NCBI GenBank assembly: GCA_023392075.1
Contig: JAEVZU010000111.1
Location: 1 to 14,961, forward strand
Source of the DNA: Bacillota bacterium
GTDB lineage: Bacteria; Bacillota; Clostridia; Acetivibrionales; DSM-1351
Reading direction: 5' to 3'
Length of the DNA: 14,961 bases
The notes beneath the pieces were generated by a model. That model had not been told where the DNA came from and ran no database searches. It was given only the letters and a program-made list of their open reading frames with translations. Shown here in pieces: positions 7,571 through 14,274 of this stretch (positions are counted from its first letter, which is position 1; the number at the start of each line of letters is the position of its first letter). The position numbers were made by a program, and so were the translations under genes.

Positions 7571-8498
7571 TTATTTCTTCCCTGTCGTTCATCTTGAATA
7601 TCTTTTGTTTTGTAACAGAAGCGTCTCTCATACCTTTTATATACCAGGCTATGTGAGATCTCATTTCAAGAATTCCGGTTCTTTCTCCCTTATGTTCTAT
7701 CAGCATATTCATATGTCTTATGATAGTATCGATTTTTTCCCGGGCTGTGGGTCCGGCAATAAACACTCCTTCTTCAAGATACTTGTTTATCTGTTTGAAG
7801 ATCCACGGATTACCCTGGGCACCTCTTCCCACCATTATTGCATCACAGCCTGTTTGTTCCAGCAGCCGTTCAGCCTCTTCTGGTCCGGTAACATCCCCGT
7901 TTCCGATAACAGGTATGGAAACCGCCCGTTTGACCTGTCTGATAATATCCCAGTCAGCCTTTCCGCTGTAATATTGTTCACGGGTCCTGCCATGAACAGT
8001 TACTGCACTTGCTCCGCAGGCCTCTGCTATTCTTGCTATTTCAACAGCATTTACGCTGCATTCATCCCAGCCCTTTCGGATCTTAACCGTAACAGGTTTG
8101 TTTGCAGCTCTGACAACAGCACTGACTATTTTTCCGACCTGTTCTGGTCTCTTCATTAAAGCACTGCCCTCTCCGTTCTTTGTTATTTTGGGAGCCGGAC
8201 AGCCCATATTTATGTCAATGATACTTGCATCTGAAGCATTTAATTTTTCTGTGACTTCTGCCATGATATCCGGCTCGGAACCAAATATCTGAACCGCTCC
8301 CGGTTTCTCCCCGTCATCGAGCAGTGTCAGTTTTGTGCTTTTTTCATCCAGGTAATGCATACCCTTTGCACTGACCATTTCGGTATAGACCAATCCACAG
8401 CCCTGTTCCTTGCAGAGCACTCGAAAGGGCATATCCGTAACCCCTGCCATCGGTGCCAGAAAAACTCTGTTTTCCAATTCAACATTTCCTATTCTCAA
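7536..8498 (-). CDS. dusB: tRNA-dihydrouridine synthase (DusB-like)
   Basis: An FMN- and NADPH-dependent enzyme that reduces uridines to dihydrouridine in the D-loop of tRNA. The protein is a TIM barrel with the family landmarks: FLAPMAGVTD near the N-terminus (FMN site), INMGCPAPK with catalytic Cys100, VHGRTREQ (168-175), and the GNGDV and GRGAQGNPWIF FMN-phosphate segments. The C-terminal helical RNA-binding domain follows. I place the start at TTG 8496-8498: AAGGAGG lies 7 nt upstream and the protein then begins MRIGNVEL, as family members do, with 320 residues. An ATG-type start at 8567 would translate the ribosome binding site itself. The 3' end overlaps the amidase gene by 35 bp. Confidence 0.93.
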   Translation of the reverse strand: MRIGNVELENRVFLAPMAGVTDMPFRVLCKEQGCGLVYTEMVSAKGMHYLDEKSTKLTLLDDGEKPGAVQIFGSEPDIMAEVTEKLNASDASIIDINMGCPAPKITKNGEGSALMKRPEQVGKIVSAVVRAANKPVTVKIRKGWDECSVNAVEIARIAEACGASAVTVHGRTREQYYSGKADWDIIRQVKRAVSIPVIGNGDVTGPEEAERLLEQTGCDAIMVGRGAQGNPWIFKQINKYLEEGVFIAGPTAREKIDTIIRHMNMLIEHKGERTGILEMRSHIAWYIKGMRDASVTKQKIFKMNDREEIISLLQDFLLHQ

Positions 8499-8529
8499 AA
8501 GAAATCCTCCTTCAAAAATCAACATTCCT

Positions 8530-8559
8530 ATTGTAACAGAATTTTCAGAAGCAAGTAAA
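8530..8559 (-). promoter_or_regulatory. Possible sigma-A promoter for dusB
   Basis: On the - strand, TTTACT (8554-8559), an 18-bp spacer and TACAAT (8530-8535) precede the ribosome binding site. Each hexamer has one or two mismatches. The rest of the 288-bp gap between dusB and the DNRLRE gene shows no other feature I can support. Confidence 0.4.
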
Positions 8560-8786
8560 GAGATCAATCAATAGTCCTCTGCATTGATTCTGCAAAAATT
8601 AGTTTTCGCAACATAATAGGAATTTAGACATATTATGTAAATATAGCTACAAGTCAATTACTATCGGATGAAAACCAGCTTGAAGCAATATTCACCTGGA
8701 AGTCGAAGGCTTTCAACCGTAATTGGCTTTGGTAAAGAATAACAGTAAACAAGTATATAAATCCAGTATGAAAGAAGGTATTCCAA

Positions 8787-9884
8787 ATGCCAACGGTAAC
8801 GGTCAATATACCCCAGACTACATTTGTTGCTTCCGGTGAGCCAAACACCAATTATTCATCTTATCCGCTTTTAAACATTGGTGCTGACCCCAGCTTTCTG
8901 AATTGCACAGGTCTGTTAAAAATTCCTCTGCCGCAGTTATCGGTATTGACAGTGGACAGTGCCCAACTGAACCTGGCAGTTATAATCAAATCCGGCACAC
9001 ACCCCAGCCCGATAATGATAAACAAAGTAACCTCCGACTATGATACAAATACTGTAACCTTTACAAACCAGCCATCTTTTGTTTCTTCACAATATCAGTA
9101 CAATGTCGGTACATCTGATTTATACACTACAATACACATTGACATAACAGGACTTATAAATGAGTGGCTGAGCGGATCACAAAATTTTGGCATTGCTCTG
9201 ACAAATTCCGATGGCATCACAGAAGTCCAATTTGCCACAAATAATATTGGATATGAACCCTATTTCCCCACATTAACCATCACCTACACCGAATCACCCG
9301 TTATCACTACAGGATTGAATTTCAGCTACGCACAGCTGGCCCATATTATTGAACAGCTTATTATATATTATCCGGCCAGCACTATAACTGTTTTCACAAG
9401 AGGTCTGGTAGCATCTTCGGTAACAGGTACCCCCTATCAGCTTTACAAAGCATCTGCCGGAACATATGGAGCAGTGTTTATTCTTATGGACGCAGGACAG
9501 CAGGAGGCCATTCCTCTTAACGCCATAACTGCTATTTATACCGGAGACGGAACGGTTTATAATCCCTCAATAACCTATCTTCCACCTCCGCAGGAATTCC
9601 TGCCCGGCTTTGATACAAATCTGGTAACTGCATATTATGAATACCTTCCACTAGCTCAGGAGGTTACCATGTATGCCGGATCAAATATCACCGCTTCCGG
9701 ATCCATATATAAAAATGAATATGGGATCATTGTATTATCAGATGCTGCCGGAAATACTCCCATATTCATACCTGTTAATAATATCAATGTAGCACTCCCT
9801 GTTCTGCAATCCGGTAATTTGCAGCAGACCACTGAATCAAAGGTTTCGGTGGAGTGGGGAAAACAGTCCGGCGGACTGGTCTAA
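8787..9884 (+). CDS. DNRLRE-domain protein with duplicated C-terminal module
   Basis: A 365-residue protein in two parts. Residues 1-170 match the DNRLRE beta-sandwich type: VNIPQTTFVASGEPNTNY at the start, a LKIPLPQL strand, SAQLNLAV, then DITGLINEWLSGSQNFGIAL and a closing PTLTITYTE strand. Such domains occur in secreted and wall-linked proteins, sometimes with carbohydrate-related roles. Residues about 176-340 hold two related units that I do not recognise (199-250 and 293-337). Each ends in a YG-hydrophobic-DAG-IPxNxI pattern. There is no signal peptide or membrane anchor; the sequence is poor in Lys/Arg and rich in Thr/Ser/Tyr/Asn. This suits a spore-surface or non-classically exported protein, but that is inference. 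Start ATG 8787 has AAGAAGG about 8 nt upstream. The gene is monocistronic and diverges from dusB. Confidence 0.78.
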   Translation: MPTVTVNIPQTTFVASGEPNTNYSSYPLLNIGADPSFLNCTGLLKIPLPQLSVLTVDSAQLNLAVIIKSGTHPSPIMINKVTSDYDTNTVTFTNQPSFVSSQYQYNVGTSDLYTTIHIDITGLINEWLSGSQNFGIALTNSDGITEVQFATNNIGYEPYFPTLTITYTESPVITTGLNFSYAQLAHIIEQLIIYYPASTITVFTRGLVASSVTGTPYQLYKASAGTYGAVFILMDAGQQEAIPLNAITAIYTGDGTVYNPSITYLPPPQEFLPGFDTNLVTAYYEYLPLAQEVTMYAGSNITASGSIYKNEYGIIVLSDAAGNTPIFIPVNNINVALPVLQSGNLQQTTESKVSVEWGKQSGGLV

Positions 9885-9904
9885 AGTAAGTGATAAACCG
9901 CTCC

Positions 9905-9916
9905 CGGGTTCGATTC
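9905..9916 (+). repeat. Orphan T-arm-like sequence, inverted copy of the tRNA-Arg T-arm core
   Basis: CGGGTTCGATTC here is identical to the T-stem and T-loop core of tRNA-Arg (9978-9989), in opposite orientation. The flanks do not make a complete T-stem or a tRNA. It may be a tRNA remnant or chance. Confidence 0.4.
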
Positions 9917-9931
9917 TCCAATACAAAACAA

Positions 9932-9960
9932 AAACAGACTTTGAAAAACAAAGTCTGTTT
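9932..9960 (-). terminator. Terminator of tRNA-Arg
   Basis: A 12-bp perfect stem, AAACAGACTTTG with CAAAGTCTGTTT, around a 5-nt loop. On the - strand the stem runs into TTTTGTTTTG, a good U-tract, two bases after the tRNA CCA. It may also stop transcripts of the DNRLRE gene arriving on the + strand, though with a poorer U-run. Confidence 0.85.
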
Positions 9961-9962
9961 AT

Positions 9963-10037
9963 TGGCGTCCCGGACAGGAATCGAACCCGTATCAGTGGAA
10001 CCGGAATCCACCGTCCTATCCATTAGACTACCGAGAC
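9963..10037 (-). tRNA. tRNA-Arg (anticodon CCG)
   Basis: A 75-nt cloverleaf with encoded CCA. The acceptor stem is GTCTCGG with CCGGGAC (two G-U pairs). The D-arm is GTCTAATGGATAGGAC. The anticodon stem GTGGA/TCCAC carries loop TTCCGGT, giving anticodon CCG for codon CGG. The variable loop is TGAT, the T-arm ACGGG-TTCGATT-CCTGT, the discriminator G, then CCA at 9963-9965. It has its own promoter and terminator and is a single gene, not part of a cluster. Confidence 0.96.
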
Positions 10038-10056
10038 ATTTTTTATTTACTGATAT

Positions 10057-10085
10057 ATTATAGACTATTCTTAAGCACATTACAA
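10057..10085 (-). promoter_or_regulatory. Sigma-A promoter of tRNA-Arg
   Basis: On the - strand, TTGTAA (10080-10085), a 17-bp spacer and TATAAT (10057-10062). Expected start about 10050 leaves a 12-nt leader before the tRNA 5' end. Confidence 0.8.
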
Positions 10086-10133
10086 CCACAAAGTATCTAA
10101 ATAGGTTTATTTCAAATGTGCGTTTCATCAAAA

Positions 10134-10165
10134 AATCCCTTCGTGGACTTTTCCACAGAGGGATT
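10134..10165 (-). terminator. Terminator of the spoIIE-side gene group
   Basis: On the - strand, AATCCCT-CT-GTGGA pairs with TCCAC-GA-AGGGATT (7 + 5 bp with a small internal loop) around a 4-nt loop, followed by six T residues. It sits 41 bp after the stop of the Yip1-like gene and ends the leftward transcript. Confidence 0.88.
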
Positions 10166-10206
10166 CCGGTTACATTTATGTGCGGACCCGTATCAGGCAG
10201 ATTTAA

Positions 10207-10845
10207 TTACAGCCTGGTAATGACCTGTGCAAATAAAAGCCCCAAGGCTTCGCTCAGCAGCGCGTTCCACAGGAAGACCAGCATAAACACAAGACTTCTT
10301 GCACCGGTAGGAAGTTTGAATAATACGCATAATCCCCGTGTAATGGCCCCGTTAAACCAGAAGTATGCCAGAATATCCAATACCGCAGTAATATATAACA
10401 ATGTTATGGACTTATAATCATTACCCATGTGCAAGGTGTAATACCCTAACAGGTTTATGGGAGTAACAATGATATTTACGACTATGTATACTTTCATGAC
10501 CTTTGTCAGCAAACTTGAGTATGACATTCCCATAGCCATCGAATTGCTGTCGCTCCTCTTTTTGAAATGCTTTATAATATCAAAAACAGGATAGGAAAAG
10601 CAAATTACATCTACAAGGCCAATTACCAAAGCAGCTAAAAAAAGTAATGCACCGGTTTTAATATTAAAGACAACACCGGTTTTATCAGGGGCATTAAAGT
10701 TAATACCCAGCACTCCCAGACCAACATCGCGTATGCCTACCAGAGCAATGCCTATGTATAGCCACATATTCTTATCGGTCAATTTTGAATAAAAGTCTTT
10801 TTGCAGCAGAAAAAAATCTATTATTTTAGAGGTTTTAAATTTCAT
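10207..10845 (-). CDS. Multi-pass membrane protein, Yip1-like (tentative)
   Basis: A 212-residue integral membrane protein of unknown function. A short basic, amphipathic N-terminus (MKFKTSKIIDFFLLQKDFYSKL) is followed by about five hydrophobic helices near residues 28-48, 64-88, 115-135, 145-165 and 180-208. The pattern of a soluble N-terminal lead-in and five helices resembles the bacterial Yip1/DUF1282 group, but I see no decisive motif. Two ATGs are adjacent at 10848 and 10845. I prefer 10845 because AAGGAG is only 3 nt from the first but 6 nt from the second. It lies 77 bp downstream of the small membrane protein gene and is followed by a strong terminator, so it is probably the last gene of the group headed by spoIIE. 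Confidence 0.72.
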   Translation of the reverse strand: MKFKTSKIIDFFLLQKDFYSKLTDKNMWLYIGIALVGIRDVGLGVLGINFNAPDKTGVVFNIKTGALLFLAALVIGLVDVICFSYPVFDIIKHFKKRSDSNSMAMGMSYSSLLTKVMKVYIVVNIIVTPINLLGYYTLHMGNDYKSITLLYITAVLDILAYFWFNGAITRGLCVLFKLPTGARSLVFMLVFLWNALLSEALGLLFAQVITRL

Positions 10846-10922
10846 CATTTGCTCCTTAACACAAAATGAATTTACTTATAATAATATATCTATTTAGTGA
10901 AGGAAAATCAATAGAGCAAACC

Positions 10923-11267
10923 TTATAAAAACAACTTTATTAAAATAAAAATTACCGCTGCTATACTTCCGAACAAAGCCGAATTAATTAAAAGGTTTTT
11001 CATGACCCTGGAATTGGATTTTAACTGCTCCTTCCTTTTTGGGGGATTAAATTTACCCTTGTTATCCTTGACGTAATTATTAATAATTGATTCTGCCTCC
11101 TTCAGAATAAAATCACTTTTTACCTCAGGATTTTTGGCGGAGGCCACTTTGCCGCCCGCTTCTCTTTCAAGCTCCTTATCTTCCTTTAGCACCAGAATGG
11201 CCTCCTCAAATAAATTTGAATGAATATCTTTGATAATTATAACTTTCTTAGATTTTCCATAAAACAT
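10923..11267 (-). CDS. Small single-pass C-terminally anchored membrane protein, unknown function
   Basis: A 114-residue protein that I do not recognise. It has a charged, soluble N-terminal region (about 1-88) that begins MFYGKSKKVIIIKDIHSNLFEEAILVLK and is rich in Lys and Glu. One hydrophobic helix close to the C-terminus (about 91-112) suggests tail anchoring with the soluble part in the cytoplasm. The frame is open up to 11327, but GGAGG (- strand) sits 5 nt before the ATG at 11267, which therefore decides the start. It begins 81 bp after spoIIE ends and precedes the Yip1-like gene by 77 bp. A possible extended -10 element lies just after the spoIIE stop, so it may have its own transcript as well as read-through. 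Confidence 0.72.
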   Translation of the reverse strand: MFYGKSKKVIIIKDIHSNLFEEAILVLKEDKELEREAGGKVASAKNPEVKSDFILKEAESIINNYVKDNKGKFNPPKRKEQLKSNSRVMKNLLINSALFGSIAAVIFILIKLFL

Positions 11268-11336
11268 AGTATCCTCCAAAGAACTCTGATTATGGGTAGT
11301 TTGTGGAATTTTAGCATTTTTATGCATTGCCCGGAT

Positions 11337-11345
11337 ATTATATCA
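11337..11345 (-). promoter_or_regulatory. Possible extended -10 promoter for the small membrane protein gene
   Basis: On the - strand, TGATATAAT matches the extended -10 form TGnTATAAT. It starts 4 bp after the spoIIE stop codon. No good -35 is seen, so support is modest. Confidence 0.35.
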
Positions 11346-11348
11346 AAC

Positions 11349-13760
11349 TTATTTGGACCTCCATATTTTGGATACCAGAACCAGCATATCGTCAACAGGC
11401 TCATTATTTTCACAGCGGCTTATGGCTTCATCCATCAGGTCATCCGCCATTTTTTGAGGATTTCTGGTATCCATGCTCTGTAAAATGTTTTGAACCTCCT
11501 TTACACTATCCTGGCAGTTCTTGAAGGAATCAATTATTCCATCGGATAACATTATTAAAAAATCCCCGTTGCCAACTTTTTTATGTATCATCTCCACTTC
11601 AACCTCACTTAAAATACCTGCCGGAAGAGAAGCGGCACGTATGGTTTCAACATAGTCCTCCCTCTTTATGAAAGTAGGTGCCGCACCCACCTTGCAGAAT
11701 TCAACCTCCCCTTCATACAGGTCTATAACCGATATGTCTATTGTTGCAAAGGAATCGTCGGTGGCTCTTAAAACCAGTATTGAATTGATCAGCTTAACAG
11801 TTGTATCCTTGTCAAAACCTGATTCCATAAACTGTTCTATGAGGTTTACAGTAGCCTTGCTCTGCATACAGGCTTTATGTCCCGTGCCCATGCCGTCACT
11901 CAGCGCCGCTATGTATTTGCCGTCACCTGTATTTAAAAAAGTGTAATTATCTCCTGAAACATATTTTTCATTCTTTGACATCCGCGCCACACCGGTTATA
12001 ACCTTATAGGTTTCTTCTTCCACCAGCTTAATGGTACAGGTATTTGTTTTTGAATTAAGGGCGCAATCACTTCCATCCTTGATCATTTTTCGCCCTACAA
12101 CCTCAGTAACGGTTTTTTCAACACAACCTATGCAGCTTCTCTTTCCTCCGCAGCCTTTGTATGACAGGGTCATTTCATACTTGCCGAATTTGTTTTCATA
12201 TACTACGGCATCTGCATTTTTTATACCGGCCTTTGTCAATTCCAGTACGACTTGATTCTCCATATCATCTTTAAAACAGATATCCGTATTTAATTCGTTT
12301 GCCAGGTTGGAAATTATTGTAGACATGCTTTTAAGCTGCTGAGATACCAGACCTCTGCTTTCTCCGATTTTACTCCGCCATACCATGTCGACCTTGAAAA
12401 GCTCAAAAACATTATTTACTGCCAATACAAACTCATCAACTCTCTCGCATCTCTCAATAAAATATTGAGGAATGTCATTCTGTTCTATCCAGCCTTTTCC
12501 GTCGAGCTTTTCAACTATTTTGAACATAATCTGATACGTGTTGCAGAAGTTATGCTCCCAGCAATGGACACACAGGCTGCAGTCCTTGCAAACCTTGTCG
12601 GCTACCCTGTCAAATATGGCAGTGATATCATGTTTTTCTGTTACTGCCTTGGTCTCGGAAATTTCATCAAAGGTTCTGGACATTTCAGAAAATGCCTTGG
12701 AAAACTTGTTCAATTTCTCAACGGTTATTTCCTTGATTCTTGTGCTGTAGCCTTTTTTATCTCCTCTTGCAATCAGACTTTTATCAAATTTTGTTACAAC
12801 CGCATCCATGACTTTTTCCGGTATGAGCATAAATATAACAATTGAAACAATAATCTCATACAGAAATAAAAGGACCTCAGTAGACCCGTTAGTGTAAAAG
12901 GTAAGGAGTGCATTACCCATTAAAACACCCACACATGAGCCGATTTTCCCCATATTTCTTAAAATTCCTGCAAGTAATCCACAAAATGCATATGAAGCTA
13001 TGATAATTGGGGAAGAATTGGATGAAATACTTATCACTGTCCCTACAATTACCCCTATGGCTGCTCCGTTTCCAGCACCTGTCTTAAAACTGAAAACCAG
13101 GATTATTATGATGCACAAAATATTTTTGAGACTGACACCGAGTACATTCCATCCGCCAAGCCCTCCTACCGCCAATGCGCAGGCTATGGCGATGCTGAGG
13201 ATTTCCTCGTTTGTCAGAGAATATCTTCTGGATGGATTCCCAAGGACCTCCAATACGTTTTTAAATACAAAAACCAGTGCAAAGATTATAAACCCGTTTA
13301 TAATGGATTTCAAAACATCATACATTAAAAAACCCTGCAGGTATGTCAAAAGCATCTCAGGTATCAGAACACCTATAAAAGCAATTATTCCGATCCTTAA
13401 ATGCGATCCGACGCTTTTTTTAAAGGGAATGTTAATGGCATTAAACAGCAGCATGGCTACAACTGCAGTATACAGCTGAACAGTAGCCCCCGATGTCAGC
13501 ATTCCCGCAAATATTGCGATGGATATCATTACCCTGTTTATATTGAGACCCAAAGTTGCAGCGTAAAGGGCGATTCCAAACGGCATCAAACCTCCCAGCA
13601 GTGATATTCTGCCCAACAAAAAAGCAGCAGGTATAATAATAAGATTTGTTTTATTCAGATAATCCAGAATAGCTGCTGCCTTACCGGTTTTACCCTTTTG
13701 ATGTGTTGCCGATCCATGTCCTCCAAGATTTTTATATGGAAGCGATTCTGTCTTCATCAT
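11349..13760 (-). CDS. spoIIE: Stage II sporulation protein E, PP2C-type serine phosphatase
   Basis: SpoIIE dephosphorylates SpoIIAA, which frees sigma-F in the forespore, and also takes part in polar septum formation. The 803 residues match the family (B. subtilis about 827). The N-terminal third (about 35-315) has some ten hydrophobic helices. A central regulatory region (about 325-590) includes a five-cysteine cluster KVCKDCSLCVHCWEHNFC (C391-C406) and a second cluster at C537/C543/C546. The C-terminal PP2C domain has SDGMGTGH (621-628, metal-binding D622), the VGAAPTFIKR strand, SLPAGIL and LSDGIID (metal-binding D740). A TTG at 13790 could extend the frame by 10 residues, but AGGGG at 13768-13772 is 7 nt from the ATG at 13760. 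A 26-codon ORF overlaps this start. Confidence 0.96.
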   Translation of the reverse strand: MMKTESLPYKNLGGHGSATHQKGKTGKAAAILDYLNKTNLIIIPAAFLLGRISLLGGLMPFGIALYAATLGLNINRVMISIAIFAGMLTSGATVQLYTAVVAMLLFNAINIPFKKSVGSHLRIGIIAFIGVLIPEMLLTYLQGFLMYDVLKSIINGFIIFALVFVFKNVLEVLGNPSRRYSLTNEEILSIAIACALAVGGLGGWNVLGVSLKNILCIIIILVFSFKTGAGNGAAIGVIVGTVISISSNSSPIIIASYAFCGLLAGILRNMGKIGSCVGVLMGNALLTFYTNGSTEVLLFLYEIIVSIVIFMLIPEKVMDAVVTKFDKSLIARGDKKGYSTRIKEITVEKLNKFSKAFSEMSRTFDEISETKAVTEKHDITAIFDRVADKVCKDCSLCVHCWEHNFCNTYQIMFKIVEKLDGKGWIEQNDIPQYFIERCERVDEFVLAVNNVFELFKVDMVWRSKIGESRGLVSQQLKSMSTIISNLANELNTDICFKDDMENQVVLELTKAGIKNADAVVYENKFGKYEMTLSYKGCGGKRSCIGCVEKTVTEVVGRKMIKDGSDCALNSKTNTCTIKLVEEETYKVITGVARMSKNEKYVSGDNYTFLNTGDGKYIAALSDGMGTGHKACMQSKATVNLIEQFMESGFDKDTTVKLINSILVLRATDDSFATIDISVIDLYEGEVEFCKVGAAPTFIKREDYVETIRAASLPAGILSEVEVEMIHKKVGNGDFLIMLSDGIIDSFKNCQDSVKEVQNILQSMDTRNPQKMADDLMDEAISRCENNEPVDDMLVLVSKIWRSK

Positions 13761-13812
13761 ATGTATGCCCCTGCCCAGCATTTCGCACAAAACTTAATGA
13801 TAGAAATGGCAT
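13732..13812 (-). CDS. Putative 26-codon upstream ORF overlapping the spoIIE start
   Basis: GAAGGAGG (13823-13830, - strand) is the strongest ribosome binding site near spoIIE and lies 10 nt before an ATG at 13812. That frame encodes MPFLSLSFVRNAGQGHTYDE followed by DRIASI, then TAA. It differs from the spoIIE frame and runs 29 bp past the spoIIE ATG at 13760. spoIIE itself cannot use this binding site without a frameshift, because its own frame has a TAA at 13794-13796. It may be a translational-coupling leader or simply not translated; the peptide matches nothing I know. Confidence 0.35.
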   Translation of the reverse strand: MPFLSLSFVRNAGQGHTYDEDRIASI

Positions 13813-13912
13813 GGGCCCGGTACCTCCTTCAGTCATTTTTATATTTTCTTTCAACCTTGACCCCCTGTGTTTATCTTGAGTTGCAACTTCAGTATGTTTA
13901 GCATGCAGAATG

Positions 13913-13945
13913 ATTATAATTCAGCACCCAGAAATTATTTGTCAT
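13913..13945 (-). promoter_or_regulatory. Candidate spoIIE promoter with 21-bp spacer
   Basis: On the - strand, ATGACA (13940-13945) and a consensus TATAAT (13913-13918) are separated by 21 bp. In B. subtilis the Spo0A-activated sigma-A promoters of spoIIE and spoIIG have the same abnormal 21-22 bp spacing. A start near 13906 would give a leader of about 145 nt before the ATG. Confidence 0.6.
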
Positions 13946-14000
13946 TTTCTAGGAAGGATTTCAAGAGAATTTAGACAGATATCTGCAAAAAACCTTATGG

Positions 14001-14024
14001 GTTAAACATCAATTTAACTTTTTT
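14001..14024 (+). repeat. AT-rich nested inverted repeats in the spoIIE / PPC divergent region
   Basis: GTTAAA-CATCAA-TTTAAC followed by TTTTTT, nested with a competing pairing GGTTAAA/TTTAACC (14000-14028). It could be a weak + strand terminator or only AT-rich background. Confidence 0.3.
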
Positions 14025-14078
14025 AACCTTGATTTAATACAAAAGGCAAAGTAAGTTTACTTGTTTTTTGCTGTCTGT

Positions 14079-14085
14079 TGTCGAA
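14079..14085 (+). promoter_or_regulatory. Spo0A box
   Basis: TGTCGAA, a perfect match to the 0A-box core. It lies 11 bp upstream of the -35 of the + strand promoter at 14097-14125, about -53 to -47, a position where Spo0A can activate. It is about 175 bp upstream of the inferred spoIIE start. Confidence 0.6.
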
Positions 14086-14096
14086 AGTTTTTTATT

Positions 14097-14125
14097 TTGA
14101 AAAACCTGCAAACAGCCGGTATAAT
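14097..14125 (+). promoter_or_regulatory. Sigma-A-like promoter driving the structured leader
   Basis: TTGAAA (14097-14102), a 17-bp spacer and TATAAT (14120-14125); one mismatch in the -35 and none in the -10 or spacing. Expected start is about 14132, some 300 nt before the PPC-protein ATG. Confidence 0.7.
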
Positions 14126-14131
14126 TACTTT

Positions 14132-14245
14132 CGCGAGGGGCGTTTACAGCCGGATAGCTCCCTGGCTCTTAAAATATCGCAGATTATCTAAACCCCTGAA
14201 AGCTTAAAAATCAAGCTTTGGGACAGGTTCACCCCTATATGGGGT
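14132..14245 (+). ncRNA. Candidate structured leader or small RNA, unknown class
   Basis: Starting at the predicted transcription start, GGGG-cg-TTTA (14137-14146) pairs with TAAA-CCCC (14189-14196). This encloses a hairpin AGCC-GGA/TCC-ct-GGCT (14148-14167). It is followed by hairpin AAAGCTT/AAGCTTT (14199-14219) and hairpin ACCCC/GGGGT (14231-14245). The GGGG at 14241 could instead pair with the CCCC at 14193, giving alternative folds as in riboswitches. No U-run terminator follows. I tried c-di-GMP, SAM, TPP, cobalamin, fluoride and ydaO consensus pieces and none fitted. Confidence 0.4.
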
Positions 14246-14274
14246 TTGGAAAAATGGGGCAAATGAATTATAAT
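14246..14274 (+). promoter_or_regulatory. Second, nearer promoter-like element before the PPC gene
   Basis: TTGGAA (14246-14251), a 17-bp spacer and TATAAT (14269-14274). The -35 is only 4/6. A start near 14281 would give a leader of about 150 nt. Confidence 0.45.

Noticed and set aside
7455..8159. A 234-codon open frame on the + strand across dusB
   Set aside because: It is antisense to a well-supported dusB with all catalytic motifs, has no domain I recognise and no proper start context.
9863..9878. CAGTCC/GGACTG inverted repeat at the end of the DNRLRE gene
   Set aside because: It lies inside the coding sequence with a loop of 3-4 nt and no T-run, so it is not a terminator.
9784..10131. 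A 115-codon - strand frame running through the tRNA
   Set aside because: It reads through tRNA-Arg, its promoter and its terminator, which are all well supported; no protein would be encoded there.
13000..13479. A 159-codon + strand frame inside spoIIE
   Set aside because: It is antisense to the SpoIIE membrane helices, whose hydrophobic codons give a Pro/Thr/Met-rich artefact on the other strand.
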